The position numbers and the translations under genes were made by a program. DNA of 64,000 nt from Juglans regia (Eukaryota; Streptophyta; Magnoliopsida; Fagales; Juglandaceae), in NCBI RefSeq assembly GCF_001411555.2, contig NC_049903.1:30669083-30733082 (forward strand), read 5' to 3'. Below, in pieces: positions 22,010 to 32,200 of the stretch. The stretch's first letter is position 1. Every line of letters starts with the position of its first letter. A model generated the notes under the pieces. It had not been told where the DNA came from, did not search any database, and saw only the letters and a list, made by a program, of their open reading frames with translations.

Positions 22010-23584
22010 TTGCATGCATTGCTAAACACGCCGTACAAGTTAGAATATTGAAACTTTTAAGTGGAATATTATAAATCCACTGGCAAGTGAGGTATCCTTA
22101 CTAGTCTATTCATGTTAGTTTTTCAATGATTACATATATGGGTATATATTCTAGACAAGGGTAAGTTCCATTGGTTACTAACTTGAGTACCAACATAAGT
22201 TCCATTGATTGCCAACCTGGGCACCAAACTCTATGATAATACACGATCAATACTGTGGCAAACATTGGTAACCTTAAAGCTGATGAAGTGAATCCTTCAT
22301 ATCTTTTTGGTACACATTACATCTGCAAAAAGCAGACGTAAATGACAGCTATGAAATCAGAGAAGGCAGACAGTAAGCTCCTAAAGCTGGTAAAGAACTC
22401 GAGTGAGAAATGACCCCACTGTTGATCTGCTTCTCTAAATGAAATAACTAGCTAAGACCATATATATTCTCTAAATGGCTTGATATATATATATAAGTCT
22501 AATTCTGAAATGAAAAAAAAAATGATATAGACGTGAACAGAAATGTGTCCTATAATTATATATTAGGACTTTTAGCACATCTTCATAAGTAGACCTTTTC
22601 ATAAGGTAGCAGTATTTAATTCACCAAATACTGTCTTTTTTTTAATCCTTGTCATTAGTAAGTTATATAAGCAGACGTGATCTAAAGAAATGAGCTATGG
22701 TAGCGTGTAGAAATCCCCTACATTGTGCAACAACTTCAGAAATTCATATACTATAGGAAAAATGGCAGCACTTTCTTCAAGCATTATAAGATATCACTAA
22801 CTTACACTAAATACGGTAACAAAAACTGGGCCATAAATTCTAGCAGAAAAACATTCTGATAAGCCAAAAACTGAGCCATAAATTCTACAAGAAAAGCTTC
22901 TGATAAGCCAAAAAAAAAAAAATTGGTGAATTAAAATTATCTAATGCCCACAACTGATACAGCAGCTCAAACACACGAGGCAGATCATACACAACATTAA
23001 ACAGCAAAATAAACAGAGGAGCATGCACATCAGTTTCACAGAAGGAAAAATCATGAAAAGATCTAAAGACGACAACAAATTCGTAATGCAACCGCGATTA
23101 AATGTGGAGGGGGGAAGATAAATGCAATGGCAGCAAGAGATACCTGGAGCCACCACTCGATTATTCTTGAAAATTCAATATGAACTTCTATGTCTCCACG
23201 AGGCACGGATTTGAAATTTGTAAGGGGAGCCACAAACGTAGGACCTAGCTTCCTCAAGAGAGAGAATAGGAGCAATGGAGAACACTAGGGTAGTCGATTG
23301 TGGGATTTGGGGGTCTACAATCTCTTCGAACTTTCGACGGAAGGGAGAAGGCCAGTGTGGGGAAATGAGACTCGAATAATGGGTCAAAAGCTCACGATGG
23401 GGGAGTTGATGCCATGATAGAACACTGGAGATGTCGGAGCTTTTGGGTTTGAAAATGGAGTCTTTTGGTGCAATGGGTCTTAGTGCAGAAGAGTTCTCGC
23501 GCGTCGAAGTGGGCAGACATGTGGAGAAATAAACTTGGGGGGAAAATAAAAGGCACTTCGTGCATTTGGCGCCCATGGGCTTCA
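22010..23584. other. No identified gene; short tandem repeat inside
   Basis: 22820-22910 holds two copies of an approximately 43-bp unit (ACTGGGCCATAAATTCTA and ACTGAGCCATAAATTCTA, each ending CTGATAAGCC). A 136-codon minus-strand frame at 23175-23585 matches nothing I know. Confidence 0.5.
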
Positions 23585-23864
23585 ATTGCGGCGAGTTTGT
23601 ATTCGACGATATTGATATTAAATGGTGCCGATATTTTCTGCGGCGATTTTATAATCGCTGGCTATCCCCCCCGCGAAAAAATTCGCTGCTATATACATAA
23701 TAAATCGCTGCAAAAAAAGACATAAGTTAAGTCCTGAACATTTAGCAGGATGCGGTGTTTAAAACCTGCGGCGATTATAAAATCGCTGCAAATAAGAATC
23801 AATCGCAGCGATTTAATTTCCAGCAATATAAAAATCGCCGGTATATACGGTTTTTCTTGTAGTG
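23585..23864. repeat. CACTA right terminus and subterminal repeats
   Basis: Ends TTTTTCTTGTAGTG at 23864. The reverse complement starts CACTACAAG, and ACCGGCGATT follows at the same offset as on the left. Interior motifs include TGCGGCGATTTTATAATC, AATCGCTGCAA and AATCGCAGCGATT. LINE reverse transcriptase sequence begins within about 5 bp of the terminus, so the element appears to have inserted into that LINE. Confidence 0.85.
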
Positions 23865-24437
23865 AGAAAGGATTCACATTAACCATCTATTCTTTACATA
23901 TAATAATCTACCTTTTTATAAAGCTAATCATTAGAGTGGAGCAAGTTGATTAACATTCTGGAGTCTTATGAGAAAGCATTTGGCCAAAGGTTGAATAAGT
24001 AAAAAACTTCCATCTATTTCAGCAGGAATACTTCAAGAGAAGATCAAGACATAATTCTCAGCATAGCAGGTATTAGATCAACTATGTCATATGGAAAGTA
24101 CTTGGGGTTGTCGGCACTTATTGGAAGATCTTGATCCAATTCTTTTAGAAGCATCCTGGATAGAGTGAGACTAATGATCAACAACTACAAAATAGGTCAT
24201 TCTCAAATCAGTCATTCAAGTACTGTCCACTTATAGAATGAAAGTACTTCTCTTCTCAAAAACAAAAATAGAGTTATGCAACACTATTGGTGGGGACAAC
24301 AAAATATAAAGGAAGACACACTGGGTTTCTTTGAACAAGATGGGAAAGGCCAAGTCTGCTAGTGGATTGGCTTTTAGAGATTTGAAAAGTTTTAACCTTA
24401 TCATGTTTGCAAAACAAGGTTGGAGACTTATCTAGAG

Positions 24438-26163
24438 CAAAGTTTTAAATTTCGTTCCGGTGATCATTCTGGTTGAGGTATTAAAATAGAATATTTCGAT
24501 ATCAGTACGTTTCAGTATACCGCTTCAACATAGTCATTATATGGATAAATTACATATATATATAGAAAAATTATATTCTAAAATAACATCAATACAAATC
24601 TTAAAAATTATATACTTGAAAAACTCAATAATACTTATAAATTCACAAGTAAAATACCGAAATGAAGAATAATGTCAAAAACGAACAATAAAGTCAGAAA
24701 CTAATAATAGCAACAATGTTATCTAGAATTTTACTTTCCCATCACTTTGAGCTCAAATTCCACACATGCATCCAATACAAAACAAATATAAGAATTTATT
24801 TAAGTGGGAGACTCAGAATTTATTGCCGACTTTAATTCACATCTATCTCTTATTTATAGAATAAATCTCATAAACTATGATTTTATTTATTTATTTATTT
24901 ATTGTCTTGGCCAGCAGCCTCCAGAAGAAGATAGACCAATTGTATGGTCATTGCCTTTGAAAGAAAACAAAAAGAGGGTTTTGGAAATGTCTTGTGAACT
25001 TTCCAAGAAATTCCAATTTCCCACACTAATCCCCACTAGGAAACAAAATTGACGGCAATTGGTTTTGTCTTTGTAATGGCATGTTTGGATTGGAGAAACC
25101 TTTGAGAATATAAGAAGTCACCAGGACAGCCCTGATTCCCTATTCACCTTATGTAAGGACAAAAATTGTAAAGTAAAAAAAAAAAAAAAAAAATGTGGAA
25201 GTTTCAAAGCGTGCGTGAGAAAAGAAAGACGATTTCTCGAGAGAGTTTTGTAGAGAGAGAGGGAGAGAAACTGGAAAGCAAAAGATTGGCCTTCTCACAA
25301 ATTCCATATTCCACTTAGGGGAAGAGGAGAACAACAAAACAGTGTTATAATCATGAGGGTTAAGGGTTTAATCAAATTAGTATCTAACAGTCTTATGACT
25401 TTTGGAGCAATGATTGGGTTTTTAACAATTGGTATCAGAACAGCGACCACGTCATGGGTTCAAGTCACAGAGAGGACGACCAATAGGCTAGATCAAAATA
25501 CTTTGGTACTATGTATGAGTATAGTGTTAAGTCATTAGATACTGATAAATAAGTGAAGCTGCCAAAAGGGAAAGAGTTACCACTGAGTTAGTGTCAATAG
25601 AGTGGGCCGCCGTGGACGTTGGATTTAGAAGCGTGGTGGAATGTTATGATCCTGAGAGTTAAAGATTTAACCAAATTAGTATCTAACAATCCTAGAACTT
25701 TTGGATCAATAGTTGGGTTTTAACAAATAGTAATAACAAAAAGACTTCTCCACGCATTGTCGACAATGTAGCCATGAAAATGCATTCCAAACAAGATGGT
25801 AGCTTTAATTAAGCCAAGTTTTTGTTTTTTTGTTTTTTAAAAATAGAAGAAACCCCACTCCCCAAGAAATTCATAAGAAGAAAACCCATAAGAATTAAGG
25901 ATCTAATTTGAGTTCGCAAGGAAGGGAGAGACATATAAATGGAGGAGTAATTCGAAAATGCCATGCATTTCAAGATATTTACGAAATTGCCACACCTTAA
26001 GATTTCAGACAGGAACGCCCATTCTACCCAGAATATCGAAATACGACCAAAATATACTGAAACGACAAGAATTATATCCAGAACGGATGACCCAACTAAG
26101 TCGTGCCGGTTATTATTTCGGCACGAAAGATTGTGGTCGTTTCAACCGGAACTAAAAACTTTG
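24438..26163. mobile_element. Non-autonomous hAT-like element inside the LINE
   Basis: Starts CAAAGTTTTAAATTTCG and ends CCGGAACTAAAAACTTTG; the reversed end is CAAAGTTTTTAGTTCCGG. The flanking 8 bp are ATCTAGAG and ATCCAAAG (6 of 8 equal, differences are transitions). Eight-bp duplications with CA-type termini indicate the hAT superfamily. The start resembles the element at 47087. Inside I see no transposase, only AT-rich DNA, an ORF-like stretch at 24804-25052 that I do not recognise, and the TRIM element. Confidence 0.7.
25343..25725 (+). mobile_element. TRIM retrotransposon (383 bp) with 85- and 84-bp LTRs
   Basis: LTRs are 25343-25427 and 25642-25725. Both begin TGTTAT and end TAACA, sharing AAATTAGTATCTAACA and GGGTTTT. 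Three bases after the left LTR is TGGTATCAGAACAG, the usual plant primer-binding site for initiator Met tRNA. A purine-rich stretch (GAAGCGTGGTGGA) precedes the right LTR. The internal region is about 214 bp with no coding capacity, so it depends on proteins from other elements. Flanks AACAG and AATAG give a 4/5 target duplication. All hallmarks of a terminal-repeat retrotransposon in miniature are present. LTR divergence is substantial, so the insertion is old. Confidence 0.85.
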
Positions 26164-27180
26164 ATCCAAAGACCTAATTCCTTAACATCACAAGTTCTAA
26201 AGTTAAGATACTTTGCTGAGGGATCCTTTTTAGGCAAAACTTGGCAGCATACCTTCATTTATCTAGTGAAGTATTCTTACAGTAAGACATCTAATGAAAG
26301 AATGTACAATCTGAAGAATTAGCAATGGTAAACATGTTCAGATATGGAAAGACAAATAAATTCCTTGTCCCACTTCGTTCAAAGTTCAAAGTGTTGTTAA
26401 GACCCTTGATGAAGACATAAAAGTGCAAGAGAAGAAGTTGAAACCTTAAAAAAAATCCCTATCATTTTTTGAAATAGTCAAGACAAGTTAATATGGAGAG
26501 GCACCACTAATGGATAGTTCTCAGTAAGGATTGCTCCTCATTTGCAAAAAGAACTGCAAGACAGTACTATAGAGTCTTGTAGCAGTAGCAAACATAGGAG
26601 AATTTGGCCAATAGTTTGGAAGCTGAACATACCAAATGCAAAGAAAGTCTTCTTATGGAGAGTATGTTTAGAAGCTATTTCAACAAATCTGAATCTGTTT
26701 ATAAAGAAAGTAGTGGAGAGCTCATATTGTCCCCCTTGCTTAGGGGAGGAAGAGTTCGTGGAACATGCCTTGTGGGGGTGCATTGCAGCTCAAGATGTAT
26801 GGATTCTATGTTTTGAGAAAATACGAAAAAGCAATTTCCTCAATAAGAGTTTTATATAGCTTATAGAAACCATGTGTAAAGTTTTTGAGAAGAATAGATA
26901 GAGGAGATAACAATAGTTGCTAGAAGAGTATGATTGAGAATGAATGGATTTGTTTTCAAATGAAGAGATAGCATTATTAAGTCATTGGATTTGCATTTTA
27001 GTGATATAAAATGTAAACTTCAAAGCTTTGCTAATTGGTCAGTCGCTAATGATATAGCCCATGTCTTGGCAAAAATGCCTTGCATATTTTTGATGTAATT
27101 GTAGATATGGAAGCTAGCCCCCATGTATTCCGTCCTTGTTATAAAGGAGATGATTAATAAAATTGTCTTGATTTAAATAT

Positions 27181-27933
27181 ATATATATATATATTTATCA
27201 ATTCTACAATAGGTACCCGCCGTTGGGGTACCTTTTGGGAAATCGGCTAACGTGGTTAATGCCACATCAGCCTATATTATTAAAAAAAAAAAAATCAATT
27301 TTAGAAACAGAAATCAAACCTATCTCACCTAGCGCCAAAATCATTCCTCATATTTTGCGTCTCAGCTAATCCATCCCAAAAGAAACTGTGCCGATGTGTC
27401 GTCAAATGGCAAGCATTGATGAATGGCGTTCATCTTACATGCAAAAGCCCTTGCCCTTCAATCTCTCTCCATCAGAGAGTGAGGCAGCTTCAAACTCAAT
27501 TGACTTGTACCTAACCATCGACTCGAATCAACAAGTCTTTGAGATGAAAAGCAGAGACATCTTAGCATGATTAGATTAAAATCCTAAGCTTGCAATTACC
27601 CTCATTATCAAATTGCAGAGTTTGTTGAAGGGGAACAAGGACATATGCTTCTTAGATGATGATTGTGTAGACACTTGATATTACTGTAATTACGTGAGAG
27701 AAGTCTATTTTGCTCCTTTATATAAATTACTATAATCAAATTCATAAAGCAGAAATTGCAATCAATTTGAGAAATTTACAGAAGAGAAAAAAGGGCAAAA
27801 AGTTGCTCAAATCTTCATAAAAAAATTCCGTATCACAATCGGAAATATCCCAACCAACAACAACCATCACTTCCACCACAAATCCCCATCCTCCAAAAAA
27901 TACAAGAAGAAAACAACCTCAAAACCAGGGGAA
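27181..27933. other. No gene recognised
   Basis: A (TA)n run at about 27178-27194 follows the LINE end. A 60-codon + frame at 27388-27570 has no recognisable domain. Confidence 0.5.
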
Positions 27934-28086
27934 CTAATCATCGTCGTTCCTCGTCTTCGATGTGCTGCGCTATGAGAAGCCCAGTGCTGCGAGCTTCCTG
28001 ATTTTCGGGACAGTGTAGTTTTGGGCCACGTAGACTCCGAACACCATACCCACAAGGAACTAGAAGGTGCTCTTGATCAAACCCAT
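27934..28086 (-). pseudogene. DUF4535-type small membrane protein pseudogene
   Basis: From the ATG at 28086 the minus strand reads MGLIKSTF, stop, FLVGMVFGVYVAQNYTVPKIRKLAALGF, stop, then a charged tail ending NDDD and TAG, 51 codons in all. The hydrophobic helix followed by YVAQNY.VP..RKLA is the plant DUF4535 signature, small proteins of about 50-60 aa with one membrane segment. Two nonsense codons break it. A better family C-terminus (LIAQHIEDEERR) lies in the next frame, indicating a frameshift as well. No intron is seen, so a processed copy is possible. Confidence 0.6.
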
Positions 28087-29285
28087 TAACTTCTACTTCA
28101 AAAATAGCAGATGGCTTCCCCAGAAGTAAAATCAATCAAGGGTTTTTGGATGGGAGTTAGACAGATTCATTCACTCCTCACACTTCTAGTTATGGGTTTA
28201 AGTTTTAACCTCTCCTTCCCAAGTAGCGTGATTTTTGAACGTGAAGAAGAAGAGAAACTAAAACCCTTTCTCAAAAGAAAAGAAAAAGAAGAAGAAAACA
28301 CAGCTCATTCATCGACGATTCTTTAGGGTTCGGCCTGCTGACTTGCCACAACCTGAACCCATTTAGCCTTTCCTTTTAAGATAGATTAGAAAGTGTCTTG
28401 GTCATCGATGGGGCAGCTTGTTTGAGCAGAAGAAGATGAGAAGCACTTGTACCTTCCTTCGTGAATCATCTTCGTGGTCGTCAGTGGGGCAGCTTGCTTG
28501 GGAAGCTTGCTGTGTTCTGTGCGGGGCGTTCTATGGGGTTCAATGTCTCAATTCCTTGTGAGGTGAAATGTGGGGTTCCATCACTGTGGCTTTCTTTTGA
28601 ATTTCAGAAATCAAAAGTGAAAACGCACCGTTTCACTAGTGTCTACGTGGAGGCTCAGGTACGCGGGGTTCCAAAACCCCGGGTGCAAGTAAACTTTTTA
28701 TATATATATTTATATATACATACATTCGATTTGTGAATTTCAATGCTTCCAACAACTAGTTTATATAAATTTTAAAATCTCCAAATTTAATCTATTAATT
28801 TATTTTTTAAAAGTTTTTAACATGTGTCAACACATAACATTTTTATTTAACATGGATCTCATTAAAAATAATGAAATAAATAAAATTGGTTTTTAAAATT
28901 TAAAAATAAAAAAAATCAAATTTTGTATTCATTGAAAGCATAAAACAAGTTAATTTTTTTTGTTTTTATTATCTTAACTTTTTTGACAAATATTATTTTA
29001 ATTACTGTACACAATTCTTGAGTTTTTAGAATAATTAATTATTATTGTTATTATTATTATTATTATTTTAATGAAAGAATAAACGTAAATGAAAAAATTA
29101 CACCAATTTTAATTTTTTACTGGTTAATACGCATCGTTAAAAATTTATAAAATACACAACAGGGGAAAGGTTTAGATTGCGAGTTTATTTAACGTTCACA
29201 AATTGAATCTTGTCTGATTCTGCAGTTCCCTTTGTTTTACTGCTCCTAGTTTTTTGAGGGAGCAGCTGTGACTAGGGTTCCTCAA
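28087..29285. other. Intergenic region upstream of the ORP gene
   Basis: 28740-29160 is strongly AT-rich with an (ATT)n run near 29040-29065. The promoter and 5' leader of the ORP gene must lie towards 29285, but no clear TATA box was singled out. Confidence 0.5.
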
Positions 29286-32200
29286 ATGGCTTCTACGGAT
29301 CGGAAGCAAGGTAGTGGGTTTTTGGCGTCTGTCGCTGCCAGTCTGACGAATTTCGGTTCTGCCATGACCAAATCAGTCAACGGGTACAACCATCGCTCTA
29401 ATTTGATCTTTAGCTAGAATTTTCTTATTTTTCTTTCAATTCTTGACTTGATTTGCTATGATCAACTTAGTAGTGTGCCTTGAATTTTCTGTACCGGTCA
29501 TTTCATTTTCGTACTCGTTATTATAATTACACTGTTAACAATTTAAGAATATTGATAGAGCCTCTTAAACAAGCGCTAATCCTTAGTAGTTTGAATGCCT
29601 CTTTTATCATTTGTGTACCTAATCCTGGACGTGCAAGGAATCCAGACGGGGAGTGGTGACCCCTATCAGCTTGAGCCCCCTAGGTCTTGCTCCTAAAAAA
29701 TGAAGCTGAAATAATTGTTACATAGACTTTATGAGTGCTTTAAGTAGCACTCGTATTATGGGAGAATGACTATCATATGTCTATTTATTTTGGAATCACA
29801 CTTTGTGGTTTGTTTCCTTATTTTATCCTTTCACTTCATGCCCCTTCTTTCTTACCTGTTCATGTGCTGCGATTTGGCTTTTTATAAGTTCGTGCTGATA
29901 ATGGTGAAAGGATTTATTATTTTGGTTTGCTAATTTGTGAGTAGAAAAGCTCACCATGTGCATCGACCACACAAGTTCCATGCCCCATTTTTTTACAAGA
30001 TATATTTTCTTATGCTATACAGGTTACTGGGTCATGAAGGCCTGGAAGTTGTTAATCCAGAAGGAGGCACTGAAGATTCTGAAGAAGAAGCAAAAAGAGG
30101 CAGATGGAGACAGGAGGTACACTGCTTTCTGCATTATGCTGGTCCCATCTTACATATATTCAGTAGAAAATAGAGAAGCCAATTCCCAAGTGCATTGGTT
30201 ATAATATGGTGTTGACTATATGTGGTAACGTTTAACTTCGAAATATTAAGTTAAACTGCACCTGGTTGCATTTGAGACCTTTTAAGCAGCTAAAAAAATA
30301 TGGAGTTATGTTATTTGATAGTTATGTGATGTAATAATGAAATAGTTAATTTAATAACAGAATTAATAGAAGTAGTCTTTTTCATGTTAGTTATGTGAAG
30401 GCATACATCTCATTTCTCAACATTGTTTTTTTTAATAGGATCAGGATGGTTATTGGAAAATGATGCAAAAGTATATAGGCGCTGATGTCACATCATTGGT
30501 GACACTTCCAGTACTTATTTTTGAGCCAATGTCCATGCTGCAGAAAATGGCAGAGGTTTGTGTTAATTGTGTTTTAGCTGCATTGCCGGAAGCTTTTTCT
30601 TTATTTCATGCTGTTGATGAAAATTAAAAATTCTTGAATGTTCATTACAGCTTATGGAATACTCCTATCTGTTAGATCTGGCAGATGAATGTGAGGATCC
30701 CTACATGCGATTGGTGTATGCAAGTAAGCATTCTTTTGCATATTTCACTCTGGAAATGTGTGCACGCGCATGTGTGATCTGGGACTTATATTTCACTGGT
30801 TGCAGCATCATGGTTTATTTCTGTCTATTATTCAATCCAAAGAACCTGGAAGCCATTTAATCCAATCCTTGGTGAGACTTACGAAATGGTTAATCACGGC
30901 GGCATTACATTTATAGCAGAACAGGTAAGTTTTCTGAGTATCTAGTCTTTTTTGTCATGAGGCTTCTGGAAGTAGAAGTTTTTTAATCTATGATTGATGT
31001 GTGGATATTATTGATGAGTGGATATTGACGGGTGACGGGTATTTTTACAATTCTCATCTAGTTAGGGCTGCAATGTCTTTGCTACCTAGTTTTAATATGC
31101 TCCACAAATTAATTTTCCTTTCAGGTTAGTCATCACCCTCCAATAAGTGCTGGACATGCTGAGAATGGACATTTCATTTATGACATAACTTCGAAGGTGA
31201 AAACCAAATTTTTAGGGAACTCACTTGACATCTATCCTCTTGGAAGGTAAGCATCTTTGCTTTGTTAGCTATATTACCATAATTGTGTTTCGAAAATTCT
31301 AATATCTTATGCAAGTTTGTCAAACTCGATAATATAAAATGCTTCATGTTACTACAACAAATTTGAGGTTGTTTTCACTGTACTTACTATGCTTTTAAGA
31401 AAGGTTGGGTATAAACATCACCCCTTGAGTACTTTGTGTTCAAGTGGGAGTTATTGTCCTAGTTTTCACTTCACCAGGAACTGAAAACATGTTCCATTTG
31501 ACTGTCAAGTGGAAATGTCTGATTGTATTTTGTGCAATTCTGTTGGGTAAATCTTTTCATAGTGGTTACATTTTTTGTTCTTATTATCAAGCTAGCATTA
31601 TCTTAAGCAATGACTTCTTCTCAACATATTAATTTGTGTAAAAAACTCCGTGACTAGTTTGCTTAACTTTTAGTACATGATTGGATGCAGGACACGAGTA
31701 ACACTCAAAAGAGATGGTGTAGTCCTAGGTTTGGTACCTCCTCCAACAAAAGTCAATAACTTAATCTTTGGGCGAACTTGGGTTGACTCACCAGGGGAGA
31801 TGATCTTGACGAATTTTACCACTGGAGACAAAGTTGTGCTGTATTTTCAACCATGTGGCTGGTTTGGGTATAACTTATTTCCTTTTAAGTGGTTTTGATT
31901 TCTCCTGCTGGCATACATAGAGTACAGATATAGCATACTGAATGTCTATGCTACAAACTGGCCTTATGTGAACAGTTTTCAATGCAAGAGGCAGGAGTTG
32001 TTTTCTCCTTTTGTTGCCAGTAGTACGCTTGTCTCCCTCCTTCCGTAGCAGCGTCTCTCAAGAAATGCCATATGGGCCTACTTGCATTATTTATTTCCTG
32101 TGTGCTAATAGTCTCTCCAAATCATGCCTGGATACACTTAATACACACAGGATGGGTTGACCGGTATAGAAGTTTGATTGTTGCTTTAAGAATTCTTTGA

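Larger units (their letters stand above)
2849..23864 (-). mobile_element. Large CACTA (En/Spm) transposon with captured gene pieces (inferred extent)
   Basis: The left end reads CACTACAAG and the right end, reversed, reads CACTACAAG. In both, 13 bp follow and then the box ACCGGCGATT. This is the classic CACTA terminus with matching subterminal spacing. Between the ends are TNP2 (10022-13725) and a Ptta/En/Spm protein (7468-9435), both on the minus strand, and several host gene pieces. The 3-bp flanks are AGG on the left and AGA on the right, so the target duplication is imperfect. A second, damaged terminus at 19471 and the scaffold gap at 16543 mean the interval may be two or more nested or mis-joined elements. 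The ends are directly visible; that they belong to one element is inferred. Confidence 0.5.
23866..27180 (+). pseudogene. LINE retrotransposon pseudogene, interrupted by a hAT-like element
   Basis: Left part (23866-24437): INHLFF, then a ruined FADD catalytic box reading FTYNN, then LEWSKLINILESYEKAFGQRL, KTSIYFSRNTS, SYGKYLGLSALIGRS, and GLAFRDLKSFNLIMFAKQGW. Right part (26164-27180): IQRPNSLTSQVLKLRYFAEGSF, the reverse-transcriptase zinc-binding domain (VFLWRVCLEAIST, CPPCLG, HALWGC), and an RNase H-like end (ANDIAHVLAKMP). The two parts join in register (LI before the gap, IQRPNS after it) once 24438-26163 is removed. Many stops and shifts are present, and the 5' part, including ORF1 and the endonuclease, is missing beyond the CACTA end. 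Confidence 0.8.

Noticed and set aside
23175..23585. 136-codon minus-strand frame beside the CACTA right end
   Set aside because: Could be a captured exon, but I see no known motif and its start lies in the subterminal repeat zone; not enough for a feature.
2846..23867. Perfect 3-bp target duplication for the large CACTA
   Set aside because: Flanks are AGG and AGA; the mismatch prevents claiming a clean insertion.
27205..28715. Possible inverted ends (GGTACCCGCCGTTGGGG and reversed TTGCACCCGGGGTTTTGG) around the DUF4535 pseudogene
   Set aside because: The match is weak and no target duplication was found.
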